Below are positions 8,714-16,184 of a stretch of 64,000 nt of DNA, piece after piece. The notes under the pieces were generated by a model. That model searched no databases and was not told the DNA's origin. It worked only from the letters and a program-made list of their open reading frames with translations. Every line of letters starts with the position of its first letter. Position 1 is the stretch's first letter. A program made the translations under genes and the position numbers. The DNA is from Aureimonas jatrophae (GTDB taxonomy: Bacteria > Pseudomonadota > Alphaproteobacteria > Rhizobiales > Rhizobiaceae): the NCBI RefSeq assembly GCF_900104035.1, contig NZ_FNIT01000001.1:807262-871261 (forward strand). The letters run 5' to 3'.

Positions 8714-10333
8714 ATGAATTCAGCCAAGATCGTTTTCGCGACTGCGATGCTGCTCGCCTCGTCCGGCTCCGGCGCCATGGCCGCCGCACTCGATGCGGGC
8801 GCGTGCGCGGCACTCGACGGCCGAACCATCGCTCCTGGGGACATCAGCCTGGAAACGGGCGGCGCCGAGGTCCGCGGAGCCGAATGGACGACGCCCGCCG
8901 GCACGAACCCCTTCTGCAAGGTCTCCGGCACGACGATGCCCGTCGATCCGAAGGCGCCGCCCATCGGCTGGCAGGTCAATCTGCCCGCGACCTGGAACGG
9001 TCGCCTCCTCCAATACGGCGGGGGCGGCTACAACGGCATCCTGCCGGAGACGACCGAGCCGGCGATCCACGGCCCGTTGGATGGGCCGGTGCCGCTGGCG
9101 CAGGGCTATGTGACCTTCGGATCCGACAGCGGCCACACGGCGCAAAACACCAACGATGCCTCCTTCGCCGTCAACGACGAAGCCTTGGCGAACTATGCGT
9201 CCCTGCACATCAAAAAGACGCTCGACGTGGCGGCGGCGCTGGCGAAGGCTGCTTATGGTGAAGCGCCGCGCGCGGTCTATTTCGCCGGCGGTTCGACCGG
9301 CGGCCGGGAGGCCTTGACCGCAGCGCTGCGCTGGCCGGAGGCCTACGACGGCGTCATCTCCTATTATCCGACGGCCAACTTCGTCGGCCTGCGCCTTTGG
9401 GGCGCGGCGTTGAACCGGGCAATCTACGACGACGCATCCGCTGGTTGGATTGCGCCGGACCTCGTGAAGGCCATCGCGGCCTATGCCACGGAGCATTGCG
9501 ACGGCCTCGACGGCGCAAAGGACGGGCTGGTCAGCAATGTGAAGACATGCCGCACCCGGTCTCAGGCCGTGGTGGACCACTTCGCCTGCAAGGACGGCCA
9601 GGCAGCAGGCGCTTGCCTCACGCCGGTGCAGATCGAGCGCACGATCAAGGTCTACCACGACGGCTACACGCTGCCGTATCAACTCGCCAACGGCTTCGAC
9701 CGCTATCCCGGCTACAACAGCCTGGAAGGCGTGGTGATGAACCTGGGGACGCAAGCGGCCTATGCCGAACCCGTCGTGTCGGGTCCCAATGCCCATCACG
9801 CGGCGCGCGCCTACGAGTTCTTCCAGCACTTCATCGCACGAGACGAAAAATTGGACTACCGCAGCTTCAACATCGCCGACCCCGGGCCCTACCGCGAACG
9901 GCTGCTGGAGATCTCCGAGCTCGCCGACGCCAACGATCCCGACCTGTCGGCCTTCGAGGCGGCGGGCGGGAAGATCATCCTCGTACAGGGCACGGAAGAC
10001 CCGAGCGTGACGCCGCTTGGGACCGCCGCCTACTTCGGGAAGGTGAAAGAGGCGATGGGGGCGGACAGGGTCGCGTCTTTCATGCGCTTCTACATGCTCC
10101 CCGGCCTTGCGCACGGGAAGGGAAGCTTCTCCCCCGCATGGGACAGCCTCGCCGCGCTCGACAACTGGGTCACGAATGGCGTCGCGCCGGCCGGCTACGT
10201 TGCGACCGATACGACGGGGTCGGCGACGCGGGGACGAACTCTGCCGGTCTGCGAATATCCAAGTTGGCCCCGATATGCCGGGTCCGGTGACGTACGGGAC
10301 GCGTCCAGCTTCACCTGCGCCCTCGGCGATTGA
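8714..10333 (+). CDS. Tannase/feruloyl esterase family alpha/beta hydrolase
   Basis: This 539-residue secreted protein starts with a signal peptide (residues 1 to about 24) and continues as a tannase-family hydrolase. The nucleophile elbow is GGSTGGREA with Ser194, the acid is Asp429 in a QGTEDPSVTP context, and the base is His467. The family calcium-loop region is visible as CDGLDGAKDGLVSN near 262. The two cysteines normally next to the catalytic Ser and His, the CS-D-HC disulfide, are both absent: Gly193 precedes the Ser and Gly468 follows the His. It probably releases phenolic acids from esters outside the cytoplasm; the real substrate is uncertain. It likely shares a transcript with the upstream serine hydrolase. 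Confidence 0.88.
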   Translation: MNSAKIVFATAMLLASSGSGAMAAALDAGACAALDGRTIAPGDISLETGGAEVRGAEWTTPAGTNPFCKVSGTTMPVDPKAPPIGWQVNLPATWNGRLLQYGGGGYNGILPETTEPAIHGPLDGPVPLAQGYVTFGSDSGHTAQNTNDASFAVNDEALANYASLHIKKTLDVAAALAKAAYGEAPRAVYFAGGSTGGREALTAALRWPEAYDGVISYYPTANFVGLRLWGAALNRAIYDDASAGWIAPDLVKAIAAYATEHCDGLDGAKDGLVSNVKTCRTRSQAVVDHFACKDGQAAGACLTPVQIERTIKVYHDGYTLPYQLANGFDRYPGYNSLEGVVMNLGTQAAYAEPVVSGPNAHHAARAYEFFQHFIARDEKLDYRSFNIADPGPYRERLLEISELADANDPDLSAFEAAGGKIILVQGTEDPSVTPLGTAAYFGKVKEAMGADRVASFMRFYMLPGLAHGKGSFSPAWDSLAALDNWVTNGVAPAGYVATDTTGSATRGRTLPVCEYPSWPRYAGSGDVRDASSFTCALGD

Positions 10334-10673
10334 AGGTTTGGATAAAAGGAGAGGTCGCGGCATCTCTTTGCACTCGGCAAGAGGCGCGTGGGGCTTCGAG
10401 GCGCAGGGTCGCGGATTGCAGGGATTGCCGATCGACGTCCGCTGGCTCTGCGCAGATGCCGACGAGGGACCGCCGCGTTTTGTCACTAATGGTTCCCTGT
10501 GCCGTCGAAGGTTCGACAGCACGTCCCTTGCTGACCCTTGGCGATAGTCGTGGACACAGCCTAACGGCGATGTTGCCGGTGGAGTTACGGCTGCCTTTGA
10601 GCGACGCCACGAACATAGAGAATGGCGTTGATGGGTCGCTAGCGGTTCTTCGAGGTGCCATTGCCTGCGGTGG
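10334..10673. other. Gap of about 340 bp without a supportable gene
   Basis: The gap lies between the ends of two convergent genes. No reading frame here has family features or a ribosome binding site, and I found no strong terminator hairpin followed by a T run. Base composition is lower in GC than the flanking genes, consistent with non-coding or decayed sequence. Confidence 0.4.
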
Positions 10674-11393
10674 TCATGGATTGGCGCCGCTTGCCATCTT
10701 GCGGGTCATGATGCGGGCGTTGGCCGCGTGGGTCGGGTCGAGGCCCAGAGCGGCGAGGACCGTCGCGAGTTCGGCATGGGGGTCGGCGGCCAGTCGCTCG
10801 TACGTCAGTCGCAGCGGCGCGATCGCGTGGGCGGCGAAGAAGCGCTCCCACGCTCGGTCGTCCGCCGCGAGCCCCTTCTGCGCGACAGCCAACGCCTCCG
10901 CGTCGATCGGTGCGGCTCGCATGGGTGCGGTGCGCTCGCGCTCCGAACCGTCCGGTGATACATGCCAGAGCCCGCTTTGTTGCGCCCGCAGGAGCGAGGC
11001 GGCTTGCGCGGCCCGATCGTCCCGCGACAGATGGATATAGCGCGTCGGTCCGAACGCTCGACCAAGCAGGGTGGGAAGGTCGCCCTCCTGCCCCAGCGCG
11101 GTCCCCAGCCTGCGCGTCGCGTCCTTCAGGCTGGCAGGCATCAATCGCAGGCCGAACACATCGGTGCCGGCGCGCCCGGCCTTTGCCATGGCGCAGACGT
11201 AGGCGCGGTCGAAGGCCGGATCCTGCAAATCCGCCTGTCCCTCGACGCCCCACCCGTCCGCCCATTCGTCGATGTCTTCGGCGCGAAAGTAGGAGTGGGG
11301 CCGTCCCGCTACCCCGCTGGTCGCCAGCAGGTCGCATAGGAGCGTGCTGCCGGATCGCGGCGTCGCGCAGATGACGTAGGCTGAGGCGCGCAT
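10674..11393 (-). CDS. Stf0-like sulfotransferase
   Basis: This 239-residue protein has the PAPS-binding loop YVICATPRSGSTLLCDLL at residues 5-22, the signature of Stf0-type bacterial sulfotransferases, and a C-terminal stretch (LRLTYERLAADPHAELATVL) matching the family's conserved end. Stf0 of mycobacteria sulfates trehalose at the 2-position, and relatives sulfate other carbohydrates or lipids. I chose the ATG at 11393 because family members begin just before this loop; an ATG at 11474 would add 27 residues and neither has a clear ribosome binding site. It is divergent from the prenyl-lipid gene run starting at 11748, so its acceptor may be a cell-envelope glycolipid. That is an inference. 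Confidence 0.8.
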   Translation of the reverse strand: MRASAYVICATPRSGSTLLCDLLATSGVAGRPHSYFRAEDIDEWADGWGVEGQADLQDPAFDRAYVCAMAKAGRAGTDVFGLRLMPASLKDATRRLGTALGQEGDLPTLLGRAFGPTRYIHLSRDDRAAQAASLLRAQQSGLWHVSPDGSERERTAPMRAAPIDAEALAVAQKGLAADDRAWERFFAAHAIAPLRLTYERLAADPHAELATVLAALGLDPTHAANARIMTRKMASGANP

Positions 11394-11674
11394 GTCGGAC
11401 CGCCCTGTTTCGGGCAGGCTACCGAACGATCGACCGAGTGCGAAGGGGCGAACGAGGTTGTCGTGCTTGCGCATGTTGGATGCCCCGATACGGGTCGCCC
11501 CGCAAAGCGTGAGGCCCGACGTTTTTCCAAGGTCGCCTCCGAGTCGTCCCGAGCGTCTTCGGCGTCGCGGTGCCGAAAGGCATGGCGTCCCTGTTGTTCC
11601 CTTCGACCTCGCGCGTCGACAGCCTCCTTAATCCAACCGTTGCGAAAAGAGCCGAGGCCGTTCGAAGGGAGGGC

Positions 11675-11702
11675 TTGCAAGAAGTCTGCAATGCCGTATG
11701 CT
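11675..11702 (+). promoter_or_regulatory. Sigma70-like promoter of the prenyl-lipid operon
   Basis: TTGCAA at 11675-11680 and TATGCT at 11697-11702 are separated by 16 bp, a good match to a housekeeping promoter. The -10 element is 45 bases upstream of the first start codon of the operon, at 11748. Confidence 0.5.
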
Positions 11703-11715
11703 TTGCGACACAAAG
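11688..11715. promoter_or_regulatory. Overlapping dyads across the -10 element, candidate operator
   Basis: GCAATGC-CGTAT-GCTTTGC (11688-11706) pairs at 6 of 7 positions and spans the -10 box. A perfect 5-bp dyad, CTTTG-CGACA-CAAAG (11701-11715), overlaps its right arm. A repressor bound here would block the promoter; the winged-helix protein encoded by the operon's second gene is the natural candidate. Confidence 0.45.
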
Positions 11716-11747
11716 TTCAGTGAAACGATCGAAGTTCGAGGGGGGCG

Positions 11748-12359
11748 ATGGTGAGAGAGCTGGACGATGCCCTGGCTGATATCGAGGCGATCCGTCGCCG
11801 CGTCGCCGCCGGTACCGTATTCCGGGGCCTCGGCCCCCTGGCGCTGGCCGCGACCGCTCTGATCGCCCTGGGATTGGGGACGCTGCAAACCGTGGCGCCG
11901 CCTCAGACGTCCCTGGCCTTCTTTCTCGGATGGATCGTCGCGGCCGTGATCTGCGTCGGTGTGATCGCCGCCGAGACGATGGTGCGCGCCGGCCGCGCTC
12001 ATGGTGGTCTTGCCGATGCCATGCTGCACCAGGCGATCCAGACGTTTCTTCCGGCCGGAGCGGCGGGGGCCGCTTTTGCTGCCGTTGTCGGGCGCTTCGC
12101 GCCGGACGACGTGTGGATGATCCCCGGTGTCTGGCAGGTGTTCGTCGGGCTCGGCCTCTTCGCGGCGACGCCGTCGCTGCCGAGAGGGGCCGTGTTGGCC
12201 GCCGCCTGGTACTTCACCGCCGGCTTTGCGGTGATGATGCTTTCGGCGGCCCGACCCGAACTGTCGCCCTGGGCGATGGCACTCCCCTTTGCCGTCGGGC
12301 AGGCCATGCTCGCCGTGGTGGTCCACCGGGCCTCGCTGCCGGGGGCCTCTGATGTCTGA
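11748..12359 (+). CDS. Small multispan membrane protein of unknown function
   Basis: This 203-residue protein has a short charged N-terminus (ELDDALADIEAIRRRVAAG) followed by about six hydrophobic segments, roughly residues 27-48, 57-77, 101-117, 126-141, 146-164 and 172-192. I do not recognise a named family. The start follows a G-rich ribosome binding sequence, GAGGGGGGCG. Its last eight bases overlap the start of a winged-helix regulator gene, and such membrane-protein/regulator pairs are common in which the membrane partner senses or is controlled with the regulator. It opens the six-gene run that ends with the DgkA-like kinase. Confidence 0.75.
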   Translation: MVRELDDALADIEAIRRRVAAGTVFRGLGPLALAATALIALGLGTLQTVAPPQTSLAFFLGWIVAAVICVGVIAAETMVRAGRAHGGLADAMLHQAIQTFLPAGAAGAAFAAVVGRFAPDDVWMIPGVWQVFVGLGLFAATPSLPRGAVLAAAWYFTAGFAVMMLSAARPELSPWAMALPFAVGQAMLAVVVHRASLPGASDV

Positions 12360-12714
12360 CCGCGCCGCTCCCTTCGCCTATGACGGGCTCGACCGCATTA
12401 TTCACGAGAAGGCGAGGCTCGGCGTCATGACCTCGCTCACCGGCCAGCCGAAGGGCCTGGGCTTTGCCGACCTGAAGCGTTTGTGCGGACTGACCGACGG
12501 CAATCTCAGCCGTCATCTTCAGGTACTCGAGGAGGCCGGCTTCGTGCGCATCGACAAGGCCTTCGTCGGCAAGCGCCCGGCAACGACCTGCTTCCTGACG
12601 GACAAGGGGCGCGAGAGCTTCCTGAACTACCTCGAGATCCTGGAACAGGTCGTTCGCGACGCCGCCGCCGCATCGAAGCGCGGCCCTGCCGGCGTCTTGC
12701 CCAAACCCGCCTGA
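12352..12714 (+). CDS. Winged helix-turn-helix transcriptional regulator
   Basis: This 120-residue protein is a one-domain regulator of the MarR/ArsR-like winged-helix group. The helix-turn-helix is FADLKRLCGLTDGNLSRHLQVLEEAGFV (about residues 38-65), and the wing follows with KRPATTCFLTDKGRESF. It has no separate ligand domain. It overlaps the upstream membrane protein gene by eight bases, so the two are translationally coupled, and the cis-prenyltransferase gene starts 26 bases after its stop. It probably autoregulates the whole run through the dyads at 11688-11715. Confidence 0.85.
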   Translation: MSDRAAPFAYDGLDRIIHEKARLGVMTSLTGQPKGLGFADLKRLCGLTDGNLSRHLQVLEEAGFVRIDKAFVGKRPATTCFLTDKGRESFLNYLEILEQVVRDAAAASKRGPAGVLPKPA

Positions 12715-12740
12715 GTTTTCATTTGCCTTGGAGCTTTGCA

Positions 12741-13439
12741 ATGCAAAGTGATATCCATCACAAAATCCATCTTGGCATCATCATGGACGGCAACGGTCGC
12801 TGGGCGACCCGCCTCGGACATGAGCGAGGCTGGGGGCACCGCGAGGGCGTTCGCGCCATTCGGCCGGTCGTCGAGGCGGTGCGGGACGCAGGCGTCGGCA
12901 CGCTCACGCTCTACGCATTCTCCAGCGACAACTGGCGACGTCCGGCGGCGGAGGTCGCAATCCTCCTGCGTCTTCTCGGCAGCTATCTCAGGGACGAGAT
13001 CGAAAGCCTCGTGCGCGCCGGCATACGCCTGACCGTCATCGGACGGCGCGACCGGCTGGGCGTCCGCCTGTCCCGGCGCATCGCCGAGGCCGAGGCGCGC
13101 TCGGCTATGGCCGAGCGGCTCCATCTGCGCATCGCCTTCGACTATTCCTCGCGCGATGCCATCGTGGAGGCCGCGCGCCTGGCCGGGCCGAACATCACGC
13201 GCGACGATTTCGCCCATCGCCTTTCGGGCGGCGTGCCGGACCTCGACCTCCTGATCCGAACCGGTGGCGAGCAACGGCTCAGCGACTTCCTCCTCTTCGA
13301 GTCCGCCTATGCCGAACTCCTGTTCACGCCTCGGCTCTGGCCAGACTTCCGGCCCAGTCACGTCGAGGAGGCGCTGGCCGAATTTCGCACCCGCCAGCGC
13401 CGCTTCGGCGCGCTTCCCGGCCCAGCGGTGGCGGCATGA
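12741..13439 (+). CDS. Cis-prenyltransferase (UppS-like, polyprenyl diphosphate synthase)
   Basis: This 232-residue enzyme has all core features of the undecaprenyl diphosphate synthase fold: IMDGNGRWA with catalytic Asp16, GHREGV, LTLYAFSSDNWRRP, and the C-terminal RTGGEQRLSDFLLFESAYAEL with its Arg, Ser and Glu. It elongates farnesyl or geranyl diphosphate with isopentenyl diphosphate in cis. The usual NYGGR motif is replaced by FDYSSRDAI, which marks a paralogous subfamily; the housekeeping uppS normally sits beside cdsA and dxr, which are not here. GGAG precedes the ATG. Its stop overlaps the next gene's start as ATGA. Product chain length is not predictable. Confidence 0.92.
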   Translation: MQSDIHHKIHLGIIMDGNGRWATRLGHERGWGHREGVRAIRPVVEAVRDAGVGTLTLYAFSSDNWRRPAAEVAILLRLLGSYLRDEIESLVRAGIRLTVIGRRDRLGVRLSRRIAEAEARSAMAERLHLRIAFDYSSRDAIVEAARLAGPNITRDDFAHRLSGGVPDLDLLIRTGGEQRLSDFLLFESAYAELLFTPRLWPDFRPSHVEEALAEFRTRQRRFGALPGPAVAA

Positions 13440-15385
13440 CGCCCGTCGCGTCGATGGCCCGCGTTGCTCGCAGCGGCCGTTTCCCGTCCGTGCTGCCGCG
13501 CGGTCCGATCTCGCGCCTACGCGTCGGCCGAACGCTTCTGGCGACGGGCGGCATCGTTGCGGCAGGAAGCCTCGTCGCCGCCGCCACGCATACGCCGGCA
13601 CTCCAGAGCCTTGGCCTCGGCCTCGCCTTTCCCGGCGGAGGCTTCAGCCTTTGCGGCGCGGGCTCAACGATACCGGATGTCACGGCCTTCTGGCTCGGTG
13701 GCGCCTCGCTCGCCGCCTTCGGCGTCTGCGTGTTCCTGTGGTTCGCGACCGGAAACGTCTTCGCGCCGCCCGCCGTCTGGCTGCTCTCGGCGGTCGCCGC
13801 GTCCGGCTACGCCCACCATCGCGGATGCCTGTCGAGCGATGGCGCAGGCCTGTCCATCCTCGGTCTTGTGCTGGCTGCAGGTCTTGGCGCAGCGGCCGTC
13901 AAGGCCATGCGACCGGTTTCGGCCGGGCGGCCTGCGGGCGAGGGGGGTGCGGTTCCACCAGCGCCAATCCTGCCGGTCCCCTGTCTTCGAGAATCCGTCG
14001 CGTCGGGCGATCTCGACGACGATGACCTGGCCCGTCTGCGCTTCCTTCTCGACCGCGCCCTCCAGCCCCTCGACCGCTTCGACGGCTTCGAACGACTCGA
14101 TGCGTTCCAGTCGGCAGCGCTGCGATACCAGTTGCAGTTTTCGGGCTGCGCTCTCGCCCTTGTCCAGCGACATCGCCTTCCGGGCCTTCAAGCCTACCTG
14201 ACCGACGCCCAGGCGAACCTGATCGAAAAGGCGCGCGATCATCGGGTCTGGCGCTACTGGCTGCTCGAAAGCCTCTGGGGCCGTGGTCGGCTCGACCCCG
14301 ATCCGATCGCCGTCGACAACGTCATGTATGCGGGCTTCTGCGCGACGCAGATCGCGTTGTTCCAGGCCGCTTCCGGCGACCGGCGCTTCAGCCGCCGCGG
14401 CGCCTTCTCCCTCCAGCACCCCTCCGGCCGCCGGTTCGAGGCCGACTTCCCCTCGCTCGTCGCGGGCCTGGCGGATCAGCATGCGCGCTCCGCCTTCGGC
14501 CTCATAGCCTGCGAGCCGAACTGGCTCTTTCCGGTCTGCAACAGCATCGGCTACGTCGCGCTCGCGGCCCGTGACGCGCAAGTCGACGACGACCTCTGGC
14601 ACCGTATGGCGCCTCGCCAGGAGCACATGATGAGGGCCGAGTTCCGCGACGCGCGCGGCCGCTTCGTCACCTGTCGCTCGAGCCTGACGGGCTTGGCCAT
14701 GCCGTCCGTCGGCGGCGTTCTCACCCAGCTTTTGCCGAGTTTCTTTCTGAACGCCACCTTGCCGGACCTCGCGCGCGAGAACTGGCAGCGCCTGCGCGGC
14801 GAACTCCTGCGTGCTGGCCCCGGATCGGACCGCGTGCGGCTCGAGGCCTTCTGGCCGATCGATGTCGGCAACTACCGTTTCACGCGGATTGCGGGTCTGA
14901 GCGGTGCCGCCGCGACGGCGGCGGAACTCGGCGATCGCGAGGTGGCGGACGCCATGCTGGAGGCGCTCGATGCGCGCCATCCGATCAGCGTGGCGGCGGG
15001 CCGTGGACATCGACCCCGGGCCTCCATCTGGTCGCACGCCTTCGAACTGATGGCGCGGTGCGGTCGCTCCGACGGACTTCGCGACCTCGTGCGATATCCC
15101 TCGTCACCCGGCTGCGTCGCGACAACGCCGCATGTGGCCGCCTGTCCCTATCCCGCCGCGCTCGTGGCCGGAGCCAGGATGCGGGACGACGCTCTCGACG
15201 TCACGCTCGTGTCGGGAGACGGCGGCGCGCCGATCTCCTTGGGGCTCGGGGGGCTGAACCCGTCGCGCGCCTATCGACGGTCGGACGACGCCTCCTTGTT
15301 CCGGAGCGGGCCGGACGGCAAGGCCACGATCGAGGTGGCCTTGGGCGCCGGTCGCCGCCGCATCCGCATCGCGGAGGCCGCCTGA
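13436..15385 (+). CDS. Membrane-anchored linalool dehydratase/isomerase-like protein
   Basis: This 649-residue protein has about four membrane segments in its first 160 residues (near 31-51, 84-107, 109-128, 136-157) and a large soluble domain from about residue 190. That domain resembles the (alpha,alpha)6-barrel of linalool dehydratase/isomerase (Ldi). DNVMYAG at 294-300 matches the Met region, and CEPNWLFPVC with Cys359, Phe365 and Cys368 has the same spacing as C171, F177 and C180 that I recall for the characterised enzyme. The His expected four residues after the Met is Phe301. A beta-rich tail closes the protein. An ATGA overlap couples it to the prenyltransferase, which points to a polyprenol or prenyl-lipid substrate, by inference. 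Confidence 0.72.
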   Translation: MTPVASMARVARSGRFPSVLPRGPISRLRVGRTLLATGGIVAAGSLVAAATHTPALQSLGLGLAFPGGGFSLCGAGSTIPDVTAFWLGGASLAAFGVCVFLWFATGNVFAPPAVWLLSAVAASGYAHHRGCLSSDGAGLSILGLVLAAGLGAAAVKAMRPVSAGRPAGEGGAVPPAPILPVPCLRESVASGDLDDDDLARLRFLLDRALQPLDRFDGFERLDAFQSAALRYQLQFSGCALALVQRHRLPGLQAYLTDAQANLIEKARDHRVWRYWLLESLWGRGRLDPDPIAVDNVMYAGFCATQIALFQAASGDRRFSRRGAFSLQHPSGRRFEADFPSLVAGLADQHARSAFGLIACEPNWLFPVCNSIGYVALAARDAQVDDDLWHRMAPRQEHMMRAEFRDARGRFVTCRSSLTGLAMPSVGGVLTQLLPSFFLNATLPDLARENWQRLRGELLRAGPGSDRVRLEAFWPIDVGNYRFTRIAGLSGAAATAAELGDREVADAMLEALDARHPISVAAGRGHRPRASIWSHAFELMARCGRSDGLRDLVRYPSSPGCVATTPHVAACPYPAALVAGARMRDDALDVTLVSGDGGAPISLGLGGLNPSRAYRRSDDASLFRSGPDGKATIEVALGAGRRRIRIAEAA

Positions 15386-15501
15386 TGGCCTGCTGCATCC
15401 TGGCAGGACTGCTCTTTGGCGCCGTCCTCAGCGTTTCACGCGCCATCCGTGGCCGCCTCGGCCATCGCAAGGACCCTCTCGACTGGAGACTGGAGCCATG
15501 A
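15385..15501 (+). CDS. 38-residue single-span membrane protein between Ldi-like protein and lipid kinase
   Basis: This very small gene is supported by its placement: its ATG overlaps the upstream stop as TGATG and its own TGA overlaps the next start as ATGA. The product begins MACCILAGLLFGAVLSVSRA, one hydrophobic helix with two cysteines at positions 3-4, and continues with a basic, cytoplasm-like tail rich in Arg and ending near DPLDWRLEP. CTGGAG before the next start codon lies inside it and would serve the kinase gene. It may be a membrane adaptor or simply a coupling leader; I know no family. Confidence 0.6.
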   Translation: MACCILAGLLFGAVLSVSRAIRGRLGHRKDPLDWRLEP

Positions 15502-15890
15502 TCCCGCTGGACAGGGAAACCGCTGCCGCGCCCGCGTCCTATCTCGGTCGGCGCCTGCGCAGCTTCGGCCATGCCCTGCACGGGATCGGCCACATGGTCG
15601 CCACGCAGCCGCACGCCCGCCTTCATCTTCTCGCCGCGGGGCTTGTGGTGGCAGGAGGCTGGGCCCTGTCGATCGATGCCACGGACTGGATGGTCGTCGT
15701 GCTGGCCTGCGGCCTGGTGCTGGCCATGGAAGCGGTCAACACCGCGGTGGAACACCTTTGCGACGTCGTTTGCCCGACGTGGAGCGAGGATGTCCGAAGG
15801 GCCAAGGATGTCGCGGCCGGTGCTGTCCTGATCGCGGCCATCGCGGCCGCCGTGGTCGGCCTCCTCGTTCTGACGAAGACCGCAGGGTAG
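15498..15890 (+). CDS. DgkA-family kinase (undecaprenol or diacylglycerol kinase)
   Basis: This 130-residue protein has the three-helix DgkA architecture. The signature EAVNTAVEHLCDVV lies near residues 77-90 and RAKDVAAGAVLIAAIAA near 100-116, and together these carry the catalytic Glu/Asn and nucleotide-binding Lys-Asp. The short, single-domain layout resembles the undecaprenol kinases of Gram-positive bacteria as much as enterobacterial diacylglycerol kinase. Gene context with a cis-prenyltransferase favours a polyprenol substrate, giving polyprenyl phosphate, but this is inferred. It is the last gene of the coupled run, with an ATGA overlap to the 38-residue gene and an upstream TGGAG. 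Confidence 0.88.
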   Translation: MIPLDRETAAAPASYLGRRLRSFGHALHGIGHMVATQPHARLHLLAAGLVVAGGWALSIDATDWMVVVLACGLVLAMEAVNTAVEHLCDVVCPTWSEDVRRAKDVAAGAVLIAAIAAAVVGLLVLTKTAG

Positions 15891-16184
15891 GGAACTGGAC
15901 GGAGAATCGATCTCGAGACCGCGCAGGTCTGGCGCACCTCCGAACCTCCCGATCTCGCCAGGTCCCGGACCGGAGCAACGGTCCGGCCCAACCCTCCCTG
16001 TCCCGATCGCAGCACGGTTGCGGGGGCGAGGCTTCGGCTCGTCCGCCGTTGGCGATGGACGGTCGTCCGCGGCTCGTCCCCTTTCCAGTGGGCCCGTGCT
16101 TGCGGGCCCGCCACCTGACGGCGCAGGGCGGGAATGCACGTCACCCCATTCGGCGACGCGGCGTGCCGAGCCGCGTTCGCAGGA
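15891..16184. other. Intergenic region with two hairpins after the prenyl-lipid operon
   Basis: A perfect 8-bp stem (CCGGACCG/CGGTCCGG, loop GAGCAA) lies at 15965-15986 and a perfect 7-bp stem (GGGCCCG/CGGGCCC, loop TGCTTG) at 16090-16109. Neither is followed by a T run, so intrinsic termination is uncertain. No gene is visible between the convergent neighbours. Confidence 0.4.

Larger units (their letters stand above)
11394..11747. other. Divergent intergenic region with promoter and dyads for the prenyl-lipid operon
   Basis: The region lies between the sulfotransferase (or its possible upstream start at 11474) and the six-gene plus-strand run. It contains a sigma70-like promoter (TTGCAA, 16 bp, TATGCT) and two inverted repeats described separately. 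Nothing else is recognisable in the rest. Confidence 0.5.
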
